The position numbers and the translations under genes are program-made. A stretch of 64,000 nt of DNA from HKST-UBA178 sp965223815 (GTDB taxonomy: Bacteria > Pseudomonadota > Gammaproteobacteria > Chromatiales > Chromatiaceae): assembly GCA_965223815.1 (NCBI GenBank), contig OZ245019.1, positions 3,906,001 through 3,970,000 on the forward strand, written 5' to 3'. Shown in pieces: positions 8,912 to 16,459 of the stretch. Every line of letters starts with the position of its first letter. Within the stretch, counting starts at the first letter, position 1. The notes below the pieces were generated by a model. That model worked only from the letters and a program-made list of their open reading frames with translations, searched no databases and was not told the origin of the DNA.

Positions 8912-10135
8912 GTGGGACGTGCAAAAGAAGAGTGGCTCCGCCAACAAGAGCTAGGATACAGTTCAGCAGGCGAGAAATATGTCTGCGCTGAATGTTTTGA
9001 AGACTACGCCATAAAGGAATTTGTCGAAAATCAAAACGATACTGAGACCTGCACATACTGTGATGGTGGCCATGCAACCCATCTGGATCATGTACTCGAA
9101 TTCATGGCAGAAGGCATAAGATCAGAATGGGGCGAGGCAGTCGATGAAGGAATTGCATGGGAATCACGGGAAGGCGGATGGCAGTGGAATGTTCTCAACT
9201 CCTATGAACTTCTTTTTGAAGAAATTGGACTGGAGGTTGGTCTTAATCTTGGTGATGACATTGCGAGCGCATTCATAGACTTAGAATGGGTTGAAAAGAA
9301 CCCATATATGCTTCGCCCAGAGCAAACTCTGATATTTGGTTGGCAGAATTTTTCGGAGCTCGTCAAACATAAAACCCGATACGTTTTTTATCGTAGCAAG
9401 ACTACTGCTGATGAAGATCAACCTGATGAAATTGAACCGAGAGATATTCTTGATGAAATTGGTAGGGCCGCCATTAATCTCAACCTTTGCCGCACATTGA
9501 ATGCAGGAATAACCATATATCGTATCCGCATCATAGGCCCAGGAGTTAAGATTTCAACAGCTCAAGAGCTAGGGACTCCTCCGATCGAGTATGCCAGATT
9601 TTCCAACCGAATGAGCCCAGCTGGAATTCCGATGTTCTATGGTGCACTTGACCGGGAGACAGCGGTAGCAGAAACATACGTTCCCGTCCCAGGCTCAACT
9701 CAGAAACTCATTACAGGTAATTTTATTTCTAAAACTGATTTATCTGTTCTTGATCTCACAGTTCTTGATGGTCTCCCAAGTCTTTTCGATGAATCCTACA
9801 GGCACTTGAGGTCCAGCATCCTGTTTCTCCAGGAGTTCATCTTTGACCTGTCGAAACAGGTAATTAAAGACGGGAGAGAACATATCGATTACGTTCCAAC
9901 CCAAATCGTCACAGAATACTTCAGGCATTTGTTTCATACTAGAGAGGACTCACCTGTTGATCGGCTGCACGGGATCATTTATCCAAGTTCTCGCCACCAG
10001 GATGGGAAAGCTTGCGTATTGTTTGCTTCAGCAGAACAGTGCGTGGAACCAGATGACCCTCAACCAACAGAAGACGATCCAATTCTGATCTTGCAGAATA
10101 TCGAGGAAGAGATTGTATCTGTACCACCTGAATAA
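8912..10135 (+). CDS. RES-domain protein with HEPN/RES N-terminal region, toxin-like
   Basis: RES domains (named for conserved Arg, Glu and Ser) are ADP-ribosyltransferase-like folds that degrade NAD+ in characterised toxins such as MbcT. The 407-aa protein has an N-terminal region of about 180 residues beginning with a possible Cys pair (CAECFEDY and CTYCDGG), then a helical stretch like the HEPN-associated N-terminal domain found before some RES domains. The RES domain proper runs from about residue 200: TIYRIRI, then YARFSNRMSPAGIPMFYGA, DRETAVAETY, and a C-terminal GIIYPSSRHQDGKACVLFA. The start is GTG at 8912 with GATGAGG about 8 bp upstream. No Xre-type antitoxin gene is adjacent, unlike standard RES toxin-antitoxin pairs. 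It may act in defence or stress; that is inference. Confidence 0.75.
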   Translation: MGRAKEEWLRQQELGYSSAGEKYVCAECFEDYAIKEFVENQNDTETCTYCDGGHATHLDHVLEFMAEGIRSEWGEAVDEGIAWESREGGWQWNVLNSYELLFEEIGLEVGLNLGDDIASAFIDLEWVEKNPYMLRPEQTLIFGWQNFSELVKHKTRYVFYRSKTTADEDQPDEIEPRDILDEIGRAAINLNLCRTLNAGITIYRIRIIGPGVKISTAQELGTPPIEYARFSNRMSPAGIPMFYGALDRETAVAETYVPVPGSTQKLITGNFISKTDLSVLDLTVLDGLPSLFDESYRHLRSSILFLQEFIFDLSKQVIKDGREHIDYVPTQIVTEYFRHLFHTREDSPVDRLHGIIYPSSRHQDGKACVLFASAEQCVEPDDPQPTEDDPILILQNIEEEIVSVPPE

Positions 10136-10578
10136 AATTTGGTTGTCCGCGGAACAAACCACAGATTACGCGGGGTAACATTTGGGGTAACTGCACTAAT
10201 CGAACAATACATAATCATTATTAATCAATTGGTTAGTAAGGTTTTTCGGTAGTCTCCGCCCCAATAATTTCTTTTTTTTCATAGCAATACGCCGCTCTTA
10301 TAAAGCATCACTTCAAGATAAAAGCTTCCGAGTATGATTCCGCATGCAAGAATTAGATTCGGTCGAACCAAGCGATGATATCGCAACTATATCCACCCAT
10401 TCATCGCCCTCTCCCGCTTTTCCGAGTTGTTCGAAGCCTCTCTTCGCCACTCTACCCCGCTTACCAGCCTGTCAGTCCGTTCCGCGCTTAAGTCCTTCCG
10501 GAAGGCAGCAATCAGCACATCTCCATGGTCTCTCCGTTAAAGCCGGTGGCCTCGTTTTTAGGCTAGATACCTGGCGCG
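10136..10578. other. Intergenic stretch without a convincing gene
   Basis: I see no supported gene in these 443 bp. A short open stretch at 10344-10598 has no recognisable domain, odd Ser/Pro-rich composition and no ribosome binding site. An in-frame run at 10175-10255 looks like a possible degraded protein tail, next to a TAGTCTCCGCCCC sequence; an old integration scar is possible but unproven. There is a poly-T run at 10267-10279. Confidence 0.4.
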
Positions 10579-11019
10579 TTAGCTACGCTCATGGGTAGGT
10601 ACAACGAGAACCGGTTTGCTGGATCCTTGGAGTACACCTTCGCTGATACTGCCCACCAGCAGTTGATACATCGCGCTATGTCCATGGGAGCCGACCACGA
10701 TCACATCGATATCCAAGTCCGCGGCTTCCTTCAAAATCACGTCAACCGTCTTGCCGTGAACAAGAAGGGCGGTTGCGTCTACCCCTGACTTACGAAATCG
10801 CTCTGCCAGCTCCTGAATCTGGCGGTGCTGCTGATGGAATTTCTTCGCGAGAGATTCCCGAGCCTCGATCGGATCTACTTTGAATTCAATCGTGTCCGGT
10901 TCCGGCATTGCGTTATGCAGCAGCCAGACCTTGGCGTTCATCGGCCGGCACAGCACCTCGATCCGTTTCAGGATCTCTTCTGTCGAATCCGACAGATCAA
11001 CACATACGAGAATCTTCAT
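10579..11019 (-). CDS. Universal stress protein, UspA family
   Basis: Cytoplasmic universal stress protein of 146 aa, the normal single-domain length. The N-terminus MKILVCVDLSDSTEEILKRI holds the first beta strand with the nucleotide-contacting Asp. The C-terminal part has VIVVGSHGHSAMYQLLVGSISEGVL, which matches the ATP-binding pattern G-x2-G-x9-G-(S/T), followed by KPVLVVP. It is therefore of the ATP-binding subclass. It is transcribed alone on the minus strand. These proteins commonly respond to energy or redox stress, but no specific trigger can be read here. Confidence 0.9.
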   Translation of the reverse strand: MKILVCVDLSDSTEEILKRIEVLCRPMNAKVWLLHNAMPEPDTIEFKVDPIEARESLAKKFHQQHRQIQELAERFRKSGVDATALLVHGKTVDVILKEAADLDIDVIVVGSHGHSAMYQLLVGSISEGVLQGSSKPVLVVPTHERS

Positions 11020-11268
11020 GTCCCCTCACCTTCGGTGAATCATATAAGCGCTGAGTCGGCTCGACCCGGGAGTTTTCAAATGTCCGGAATCGGAAAAAAC
11101 ACGACAAAGGCCCGCATGCACACCAACACGGTAAAACCTGCGATATTCAAATGTTGATTTTCCTGTGGATGGCGGCATGCAGTTATCGCGACAACGCACT
11201 GCGGCAGTTAGTGCCAGGCAGTTGCGCGAATCGACAGTCATAAATCGTAATCAATGGTTATAAAACAA

Positions 11269-11688
11269 TTAATTCAACGTTTTTAGAAAAGCAATCAATT
11301 CCTTACGATTGTCCAAATTCTGCATGTTTTCAAAAGCCTTGGCGTGTTTGGAATCGTCTTCTTTTTCGGCCATTCTAATGCCCGGGATAAGTCGATCTGG
11401 ATCGGTGATGAGCAAATCAAGGTTGATTTCAGACCAAACGTACTGCCTGGCATCGACAAACTGTCGAAAAGCGTCGCTGTACTCGTACCCGTCAGCAATG
11501 CCTGCGGGACGGTCCACAATTCCCCAGAGATAAGGGCCCCTCTTGCTTTTTTTCTCAGCCGACAAATCGTGGCAACCGCCACAATTGGCAACAGCCAGTT
11601 GCTCACCATTCTCGATACTCGACCAATGCAGCCACAAGCCAAGCACAAACACCACCATGAGCATGAAGATGAATGGTTTATGTTTCAC
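11269..11688 (-). CDS. Membrane-anchored or secreted class I cytochrome c
   Basis: A small monoheme electron carrier. The heme-binding motif CGGCH lies near residue 34, followed by LSAEKKSKRGPYLWGIVDRPAG, as in class I cytochromes c, and a candidate distal Met in GIRMAEKED. An N-terminal hydrophobic stretch (FIFMLMVVFVLGLWL) acts as signal or anchor. I chose the GTG at 11686-11688 because AGAGGG stands 5 nt upstream. The longer frame from 11742 would overlap the permease gene and has a poor N-terminus. With this start it lies 22 bp after the permease gene on the same strand and may be co-transcribed with it. The electron donor and acceptor are unknown. Confidence 0.8.
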   Translation of the reverse strand: MKHKPFIFMLMVVFVLGLWLHWSSIENGEQLAVANCGGCHDLSAEKKSKRGPYLWGIVDRPAGIADGYEYSDAFRQFVDARQYVWSEINLDLLITDPDRLIPGIRMAEKEDDSKHAKAFENMQNLDNRKELIAFLKTLN

Positions 11689-11710
11689 GGCAACCCTCTC
11701 GGTCCGGCGT

Positions 11711-12931
11711 CTATTCGGCAGGTATGGCGAAAATGACAACAAATGCCAGAATGCCCGCCACTGTAAAGAAGTGTGCGTTGTGCTTGAGGCGAACCTTGTC
11801 TTCGTGATGATGGCGGTTCGCCATTATAGCGACGAAACACTGCAAGAGGTAGTACAGCGCAAAAGCACGTGACGCGACTGAAATGATTTCCAGCAGGTCT
11901 GCAGTCCAAACCAGCGCTATGGCGAAGATCGAAACCACCAGGTATCCCATGTTGGTCTTCAGTTTTCCGCGACTGCTCTCGCTTGCCAGGCTCCCGGCAC
12001 CCACAGTATCCGCGACGGCGGCGCTGAATTGGCTCATGACCGCCGCCACAATCAGCATGAGAGGCAATGCGGTTGCCACCAGCCCGGTAGCTGCCACGAT
12101 TTCCTCGACCTCGATATGTTCGAGATCGAGATGCTGCACAATCGGCATCAATGCAATGACCGACACCACAAACAGGACACCTGCAATCAACTGTGCATGG
12201 CGCATGGTCCGTACGCGAACGTCCGCGTGGTATTTCTCACCCAGAAAGCGCGATGTCTCAAAGCCCTGTACCACAAGTAGAATACCCGCCAGGATAAACG
12301 TCTTTTCCAGCATGCCCCTGTCCTGAATCTCGAAGGAGAGCGTCTGTTCGGATTGCATGAAATTGAAGTCGTAGACGAATACTCCAAGCAGCAGTGCCGC
12401 AACAATCGACAACTGCAGTGACATTGAATATGCCTCGAGTTTCTCAAGCCCACCCAGTCCGCGAAAGTACCCCGTCGAGGCAATAAAAACTATTACGGCG
12501 GTTGTCAGGGTTCTCTCCAGGGTGAGTTCATTCTCGTAACCGAGGAAGGTCAGGAGAAAAGCCGACAACAGCGACAGGTAGAATGCAACCGCGGTCACGT
12601 AGGCGAATGACAGCGCCGCATTGGCAACCAAATCGACCTTGCGCATTAAGGGGTGAGCCTTCCTTTCATGCAGTAGTGGCTCGGCGTAAACAATGTTGAA
12701 GCGAATGACACTGCCAATCGCATAGGCGAACAAAACAATGCCAACGACAGCGACAGGGGAATACACTCCGACCACGCTTACAAGTAATGGCGGCAGGATG
12801 AGAAAGCCGCTACCGATTATGGAGGAGAGTGGCGTAAGTGTTGCGTGCCAAGCGTTGTTCTTGGTCACCCTGGGGTGGAACATAAAAGCCAACACCACGG
12901 CTGCGACAACTACGATTATGATGTTCAGCAT
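11711..12931 (-). CDS. Amino-acid-permease-like (APC superfamily) membrane transporter
   Basis: A 406-aa polytopic inner-membrane protein with about 11 predicted helices. The segment LTPLSSIIGSGFLILPPLLV resembles the unwound first helix (G-S/A-G) of APC-superfamily transporters. Length and hydrophobic pattern fit a secondary transporter. I cannot name a substrate. It is followed closely on the same strand by a cytochrome c gene, an unusual pairing that might hint at a link to respiratory metabolism, though chance adjacency is equally possible. Confidence 0.7.
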   Translation of the reverse strand: MLNIIIVVVAAVVLAFMFHPRVTKNNAWHATLTPLSSIIGSGFLILPPLLVSVVGVYSPVAVVGIVLFAYAIGSVIRFNIVYAEPLLHERKAHPLMRKVDLVANAALSFAYVTAVAFYLSLLSAFLLTFLGYENELTLERTLTTAVIVFIASTGYFRGLGGLEKLEAYSMSLQLSIVAALLLGVFVYDFNFMQSEQTLSFEIQDRGMLEKTFILAGILLVVQGFETSRFLGEKYHADVRVRTMRHAQLIAGVLFVVSVIALMPIVQHLDLEHIEVEEIVAATGLVATALPLMLIVAAVMSQFSAAVADTVGAGSLASESSRGKLKTNMGYLVVSIFAIALVWTADLLEIISVASRAFALYYLLQCFVAIMANRHHHEDKVRLKHNAHFFTVAGILAFVVIFAIPAE

Positions 12932-13099
12932 AAGCCCCCTTCCATACCGTTCGCTTTTTTATTACGCCAACATTACAGGAATAATCTATCCGGTGGAATC
13001 TAACCGCTTCGCGGTAGCTCTGTTGGTCCCGACATTGGGTTGTGCATTGACCATGCTTTCGTAAGACCAACATTCGGTCTTTCACACGGAAGCAGGACT

Positions 13100-13196
13100 A
13101 TTAGCGAATTACGTCAACAGATAATCGATGCCGTGCTGCTGCGGGGATTTTCACCGCGGACCCATGAGAGCTATCTGGGAGCGATTTCCAAGACCA
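13100..13196 (+). pseudogene. Remnant of a tyrosine recombinase (N-terminal SAM-like segment only)
   Basis: A short stretch codes ELRQQIIDAVLLRGFSPRTH followed by ESYLGAIS, which closely resembles the N-terminal core-binding segment of phage-type integrases. After this the frame loses similarity and no catalytic domain (R-H-R-Y) follows. It is thus a truncated relic. Downstream sequence to about 13500 has no intact gene. Confidence 0.6.
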
Positions 13197-13519
13197 TCGT
13201 TATTACGGGGGTATCCGCCACGGAATTGGTCGGCCGCTGGTCGTCTTCGACACAATCAGCCGTGAAGTTAGGAGATCGAGCCTGAGTGAAAGCGCCGGTT
13301 AACGGGCCCTGCTGTAAAGCATGGTGACAACTGATCCCGCAGGATCCGGAATGCCTCTTCCTGGCTGCTGGCACCCGTTCAGCGTTCTTACCAAATGGAG
13401 CAGGTCAACGTAACCCCTAGAACCCAATGCCCAGCCAGCGCCTTATCCGATTCAAGTTGATGCCTTTCTCGTGCTTCGGGCACTTGTTCGAGAAGAACTC
13501 GGCGGATTTCTGCTCGGCA

Positions 13520-13702
13520 TCATCGATACAAAGTAGAAAAAACAATGGCTAAACAAAGAACTATACCGAGCAGTGAATAACCTATATCGAAACTTGCTTC
13601 GAAGTTATCGTCTTCTGATTTCACACGGGCACCGGTGTTAGAGCATTTCTTAGCGGAAGTAGTTAGGTCCTTCCCAATTTCATGGCAGTAGTCCGACGAC
13701 AT
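13520..13702 (-). CDS. Possible small single-pass membrane protein
   Basis: A 60-aa frame starting at the ATG at 13702 (MSSDYCHEIGKD) with GGAG about 9 nt upstream. The C-terminal third (YSLLGIVLCLAIVFSTLY) is a good transmembrane helix; the N-terminal part is polar with three cysteines. There is no homology I recognise and it sits among remnants, so it may not be real. Confidence 0.3.
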   Translation of the reverse strand: MSSDYCHEIGKDLTTSAKKCSNTGARVKSEDDNFEASFDIGYSLLGIVLCLAIVFSTLYR

Positions 13703-13827
13703 TGGCGGAACTCCAGGTCTCATTTTGACCGTTCTAGGTTGACGATCAGGATCAAGTTCAGTGATCCCTCTCACTCTCTATTGGCAGGAAATATGAATCC
13801 TTTAGGTGCATCAATCAGGTGTGCTGA

Positions 13828-14118
13828 ATGGCCGACGCAGAGGACAAGAGAGTTCTGCTGCTGACCAATGTCAGGTTGGCGCCCGGGCAATCAGTCCTAG
13901 AGGCAATCTTCATAAATAGCCGATACACGGAACAACTTACTTGGCGTGATGCCGCCACGGGCAGGATTCTTGCCGAGTCCGATTTTTTCGAGCCCTTGAC
14001 CGTAAATTCTCTCACCCCTCCGGGATTTGGCGGCCGGATCTACTTTCCGACAGCGACCGGTAGGGGTTTCTATGTGTTGCAGGTCATGCCAAAGATTCCG
14101 ACGCCTGTAGCAAAGTAG
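13828..14118 (+). CDS. Hypothetical 96-aa protein, possibly a fragment
   Basis: The frame (MADAEDKRVLLLTNVRLAPG...) is preceded directly by a stop codon. It contains a beta-rich sequence ending FGGRIYFPTATGRGFYVLQV, which reads like the last domain of a larger extracellular protein. There is no signal peptide, no clear ribosome binding site and no recognisable family. It could be a small stand-alone protein or a remnant. Confidence 0.35.
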   Translation: MADAEDKRVLLLTNVRLAPGQSVLEAIFINSRYTEQLTWRDAATGRILAESDFFEPLTVNSLTPPGFGGRIYFPTATGRGFYVLQVMPKIPTPVAK

Positions 14119-14377
14119 CCGCAATCTGCGGGGATACCGGATTATATTATTTTGGAGATCAACACTATTGCTCTTTTTTGTAGACAATTCTCTTGTTGTT
14201 CATGCTTGGAGCACTCACGCGGTCGGTAAGCACACCGAAAGCAGGATGAAAGTTAATAACTATGCTGTCAGTAACTGCGAGTGTATATTTCCTGGCAGGC
14301 TACCCGACAAAGAGCCTTTCGATGGGCATCGATATATATGCCCGCTGACGATTCCAAGCTGCCGACCAAGCATAAGA

Positions 14378-16120
14378 TTACCCTTCCCCAGAATACTTCA
14401 TCACATAGAGCAGCCTGTCGTTGAAATGCCTGCTGTTGAATTCCGGCCAGGGTTTTGGCGGGGGTGGGCCCTCTATCAACAGCGGGATGATGTCTGGCTG
14501 ATCATCCTGATTCCTCTTCTGTCGCTCCAACGCGTAAGCAGCTTCCTTGTGAACCCACTCTGATCCTTTGGAAGCTGAAGACCAGAACAGCAGGAAAAGG
14601 TCGCAGCTATCAATCTCTTTGTAGAGTTCTCTCTCCCAACGATCACCCGGATCCAGATCCAGCACATCCTGGAAATAGTCGATTTTTAGGGCGCCCAGCG
14701 TTTGCACCCGCTTCAATACCTCTACCCGATCCTGGGAGGCGTAGGATATGAACGCCTTGTTGTACCGGTGCGATAGATCTCCAAGGGCCTCTGCGGGTGC
14801 CTCCTCCTCAAGTGAAGCTTCAACCCCTATTATGAATTTGATCGTCCCTGCCGGTACTCCATCTACAAGCAGCCTCACCGTACCCCGGTGTTTTCCAAGC
14901 TTTGTGCCCTCGGGAGCACTGACCCAAAATGATATTCCTATAACCCTGTTGTTCCAACGGATCTGACCAACACCCTCCTCATCCACAGAGAGATCTCCAA
15001 CTTCAAGCTGTACTCCCACCTGGGTTCCTGGAGCAAGGTCGAGTCTGAGCGAGGTAAAGCCCCGCCACGCAGCCTCTGAGTCAAACTCCTTGGCACCAGC
15101 CTCTGCTTCTGCCTTCAACGCAGGGGGATGGAGATAGATCTGCACGAGGATTTCATCGCCCACAGCCACCTTCGGTGGGGCAAAGACGCTGCAGTCTACT
15201 GGTTGGTTTTTGTTCGAAGACTCCTCTTCGTCACGGTTCTTGACCGTCGACGTCATTCCGAGCAACAAGGGCAGAAACTTGTAACCCAACCATCCCGCCA
15301 GAGCGAGACCCCCGCCTATGAGAGCAAATTTGAACAGACGTCCCGGCAGTGAGGCTCTCGGTCTAGAAGAGTACGTAACTGCATCAGACTTATCATAAGA
15401 TCTTCTGGTGCTCGCAGTTCGACTCCGTCTAGCTGGCCGGGTGCTGACAAGCCCCCCTGGAGCCTTAACCTCAGATGGTACTGTTGTAAGATTCGAGTTC
15501 TTCCTTGCTACCAACGGCTTTTCATTATCAGGAGGAGAGGTTTCGCGGAAGGCTATCGCCCGCCTCAAGCCAAGGGGAAGAACTGCTGATTGACCGAACG
15601 AGTCCCTCGGCTCAGCCATGAGTGGTGGATCAATGCTTGGGTTAATACCGGGTTGAGGATCTGGAGCAGCCCCAACACTCGCCTGCTCCCACTCTGCGTC
15701 GTCTTCAGTCTCCAGCTCACCCTCCAGAGTCTTCAACATGTTCGAACAAACAGAAACGAACTCTCGAAATTCAGGCGCCTGGGGATCACCATTCCAGCTT
15801 GACAGATCCTGCTGATCCATAGGTTCGATCGGGTAAGGGGCGTGGATATTTTCATCTATCACTACCGGAACTATCCGATGACTACCCAGTAGCGACTGCA
15901 GCTCATCTTTCCCCCACTGGAAAGCTACGCTCGTTTTCGACCACACAAGAACGACCCGCGATGCTTCTTTGAGGACGGCCTGGGCTTCGGCGGAGAACAA
16001 CAAAGAGGGGCTGAGTGTGGGGAAATCCAACCAGACCGGCAAGCCATGTACTTTGAGACCATCTGCAATGAGGCGGACACGGTCAACATCTTCCCGGGCA
16101 TAGCAAATAATGGCTGTCAT
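14378..16120 (-). CDS. Membrane protein with two TIR domains flanking a beta-rich region
   Basis: TIR domains in bacterial immunity cleave NAD+ or make signalling nucleotides. This 580-aa protein has one at each end. TIR-1 (residues 1-130) opens MTAIICYAREDVDRVRLIAD and contains VLVWSKTS followed by W-G-K-D-E. TIR-2 (about 450-575) opens KAFISYASQDRVEVLKRV and contains FLLFWSSASKGSEWVHKEAA. Both keep the Trp-x3-Glu pattern around the candidate catalytic Glu. Between them lie a polar Ser/Arg-rich linker, one transmembrane helix (about 270-290, FALIGGGLALAGWLGYKFLP) and a beta-rich segment (about 310-430). The gene is transcribed away from the retron, whose RNA begins 171 bp from this ATG. An effector or sensor role in defence is inferred; a signalling role is possible. 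Confidence 0.85.
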   Translation of the reverse strand: MTAIICYAREDVDRVRLIADGLKVHGLPVWLDFPTLSPSLLFSAEAQAVLKEASRVVLVWSKTSVAFQWGKDELQSLLGSHRIVPVVIDENIHAPYPIEPMDQQDLSSWNGDPQAPEFREFVSVCSNMLKTLEGELETEDDAEWEQASVGAAPDPQPGINPSIDPPLMAEPRDSFGQSAVLPLGLRRAIAFRETSPPDNEKPLVARKNSNLTTVPSEVKAPGGLVSTRPARRSRTASTRRSYDKSDAVTYSSRPRASLPGRLFKFALIGGGLALAGWLGYKFLPLLLGMTSTVKNRDEEESSNKNQPVDCSVFAPPKVAVGDEILVQIYLHPPALKAEAEAGAKEFDSEAAWRGFTSLRLDLAPGTQVGVQLEVGDLSVDEEGVGQIRWNNRVIGISFWVSAPEGTKLGKHRGTVRLLVDGVPAGTIKFIIGVEASLEEEAPAEALGDLSHRYNKAFISYASQDRVEVLKRVQTLGALKIDYFQDVLDLDPGDRWERELYKEIDSCDLFLLFWSSASKGSEWVHKEAAYALERQKRNQDDQPDIIPLLIEGPPPPKPWPEFNSRHFNDRLLYVMKYSGEG

Positions 16121-16291
16121 CGATTTTCCGCCTCCCCCTTGTGGTGAAAGATTGGATTATATTCGCCCCTATCCAGTTCAGTTTCCAGGGTGATTACCAG
16201 CACTCACCCATTACAGCAGCTCTCTCTCCTAAGCCGCAGCCGTATTTCCCCAATCTTGACCTCCTCATTCAAAGGCCCCAACATGAATAGG

Positions 16292-16456
16292 GCAGCCGGT
16301 CTCCGAGCGGTTCCGCGATTAGAGCAGGATTAAATCGCAGAGCTCTCTGGGGTTACCCCAGGGAACAGAGGTAGCCGGGACATAGCATGTCCGGTGCGAC
16401 GCTGCGCTCCACGCAGATTTGCACCGGAAAAACGAGAAGAGTCGGAGACCGGTTGC
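16292..16456 (+). ncRNA. Retron msr-msd non-coding RNA
   Basis: A 15-nt inverted repeat pairs 16292-16306 (GCAGCCGGTCTCCGA) with 16442-16456 (TCGGAGACCGGTTGC), with one G-U pair, enclosing 135 nt. This is the a1/a2 arrangement of retron RNAs. Directly after a1 comes G-C (16307-16308), giving the A-G-C context in which retron RTs use the 2'-OH of a branching G. Inside are a 6-bp hairpin (16315-16320 with 16333-16338), a 9-bp hairpin (16344-16352 with 16356-16364), and an msd-like stem-loop 16391-16427 (CCGGTGC/GCACCGG outside, CTGCG/CGCAG inside). An alternative hairpin 16375-16394 competes with the last. It ends 3 nt before the RT start, the standard order msr-msd-RT. Exact msd limits are unknown. 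Confidence 0.8.
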
Positions 16457-16459
16457 AAC

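Noticed and set aside
10170..10260. Attachment scar and degraded integrase tail
   Set aside because: Only a vague resemblance; no matching repeat was found elsewhere in the window.
10344..10598. Possible 84-aa gene
   Set aside because: No ribosome binding site, no domain, and composition typical of chance frames.
13400..13540. Remnant minus-strand protein ending INLNRIRRWLGIGF
   Set aside because: A short open stretch looks protein-like, but no family or start could be assigned.
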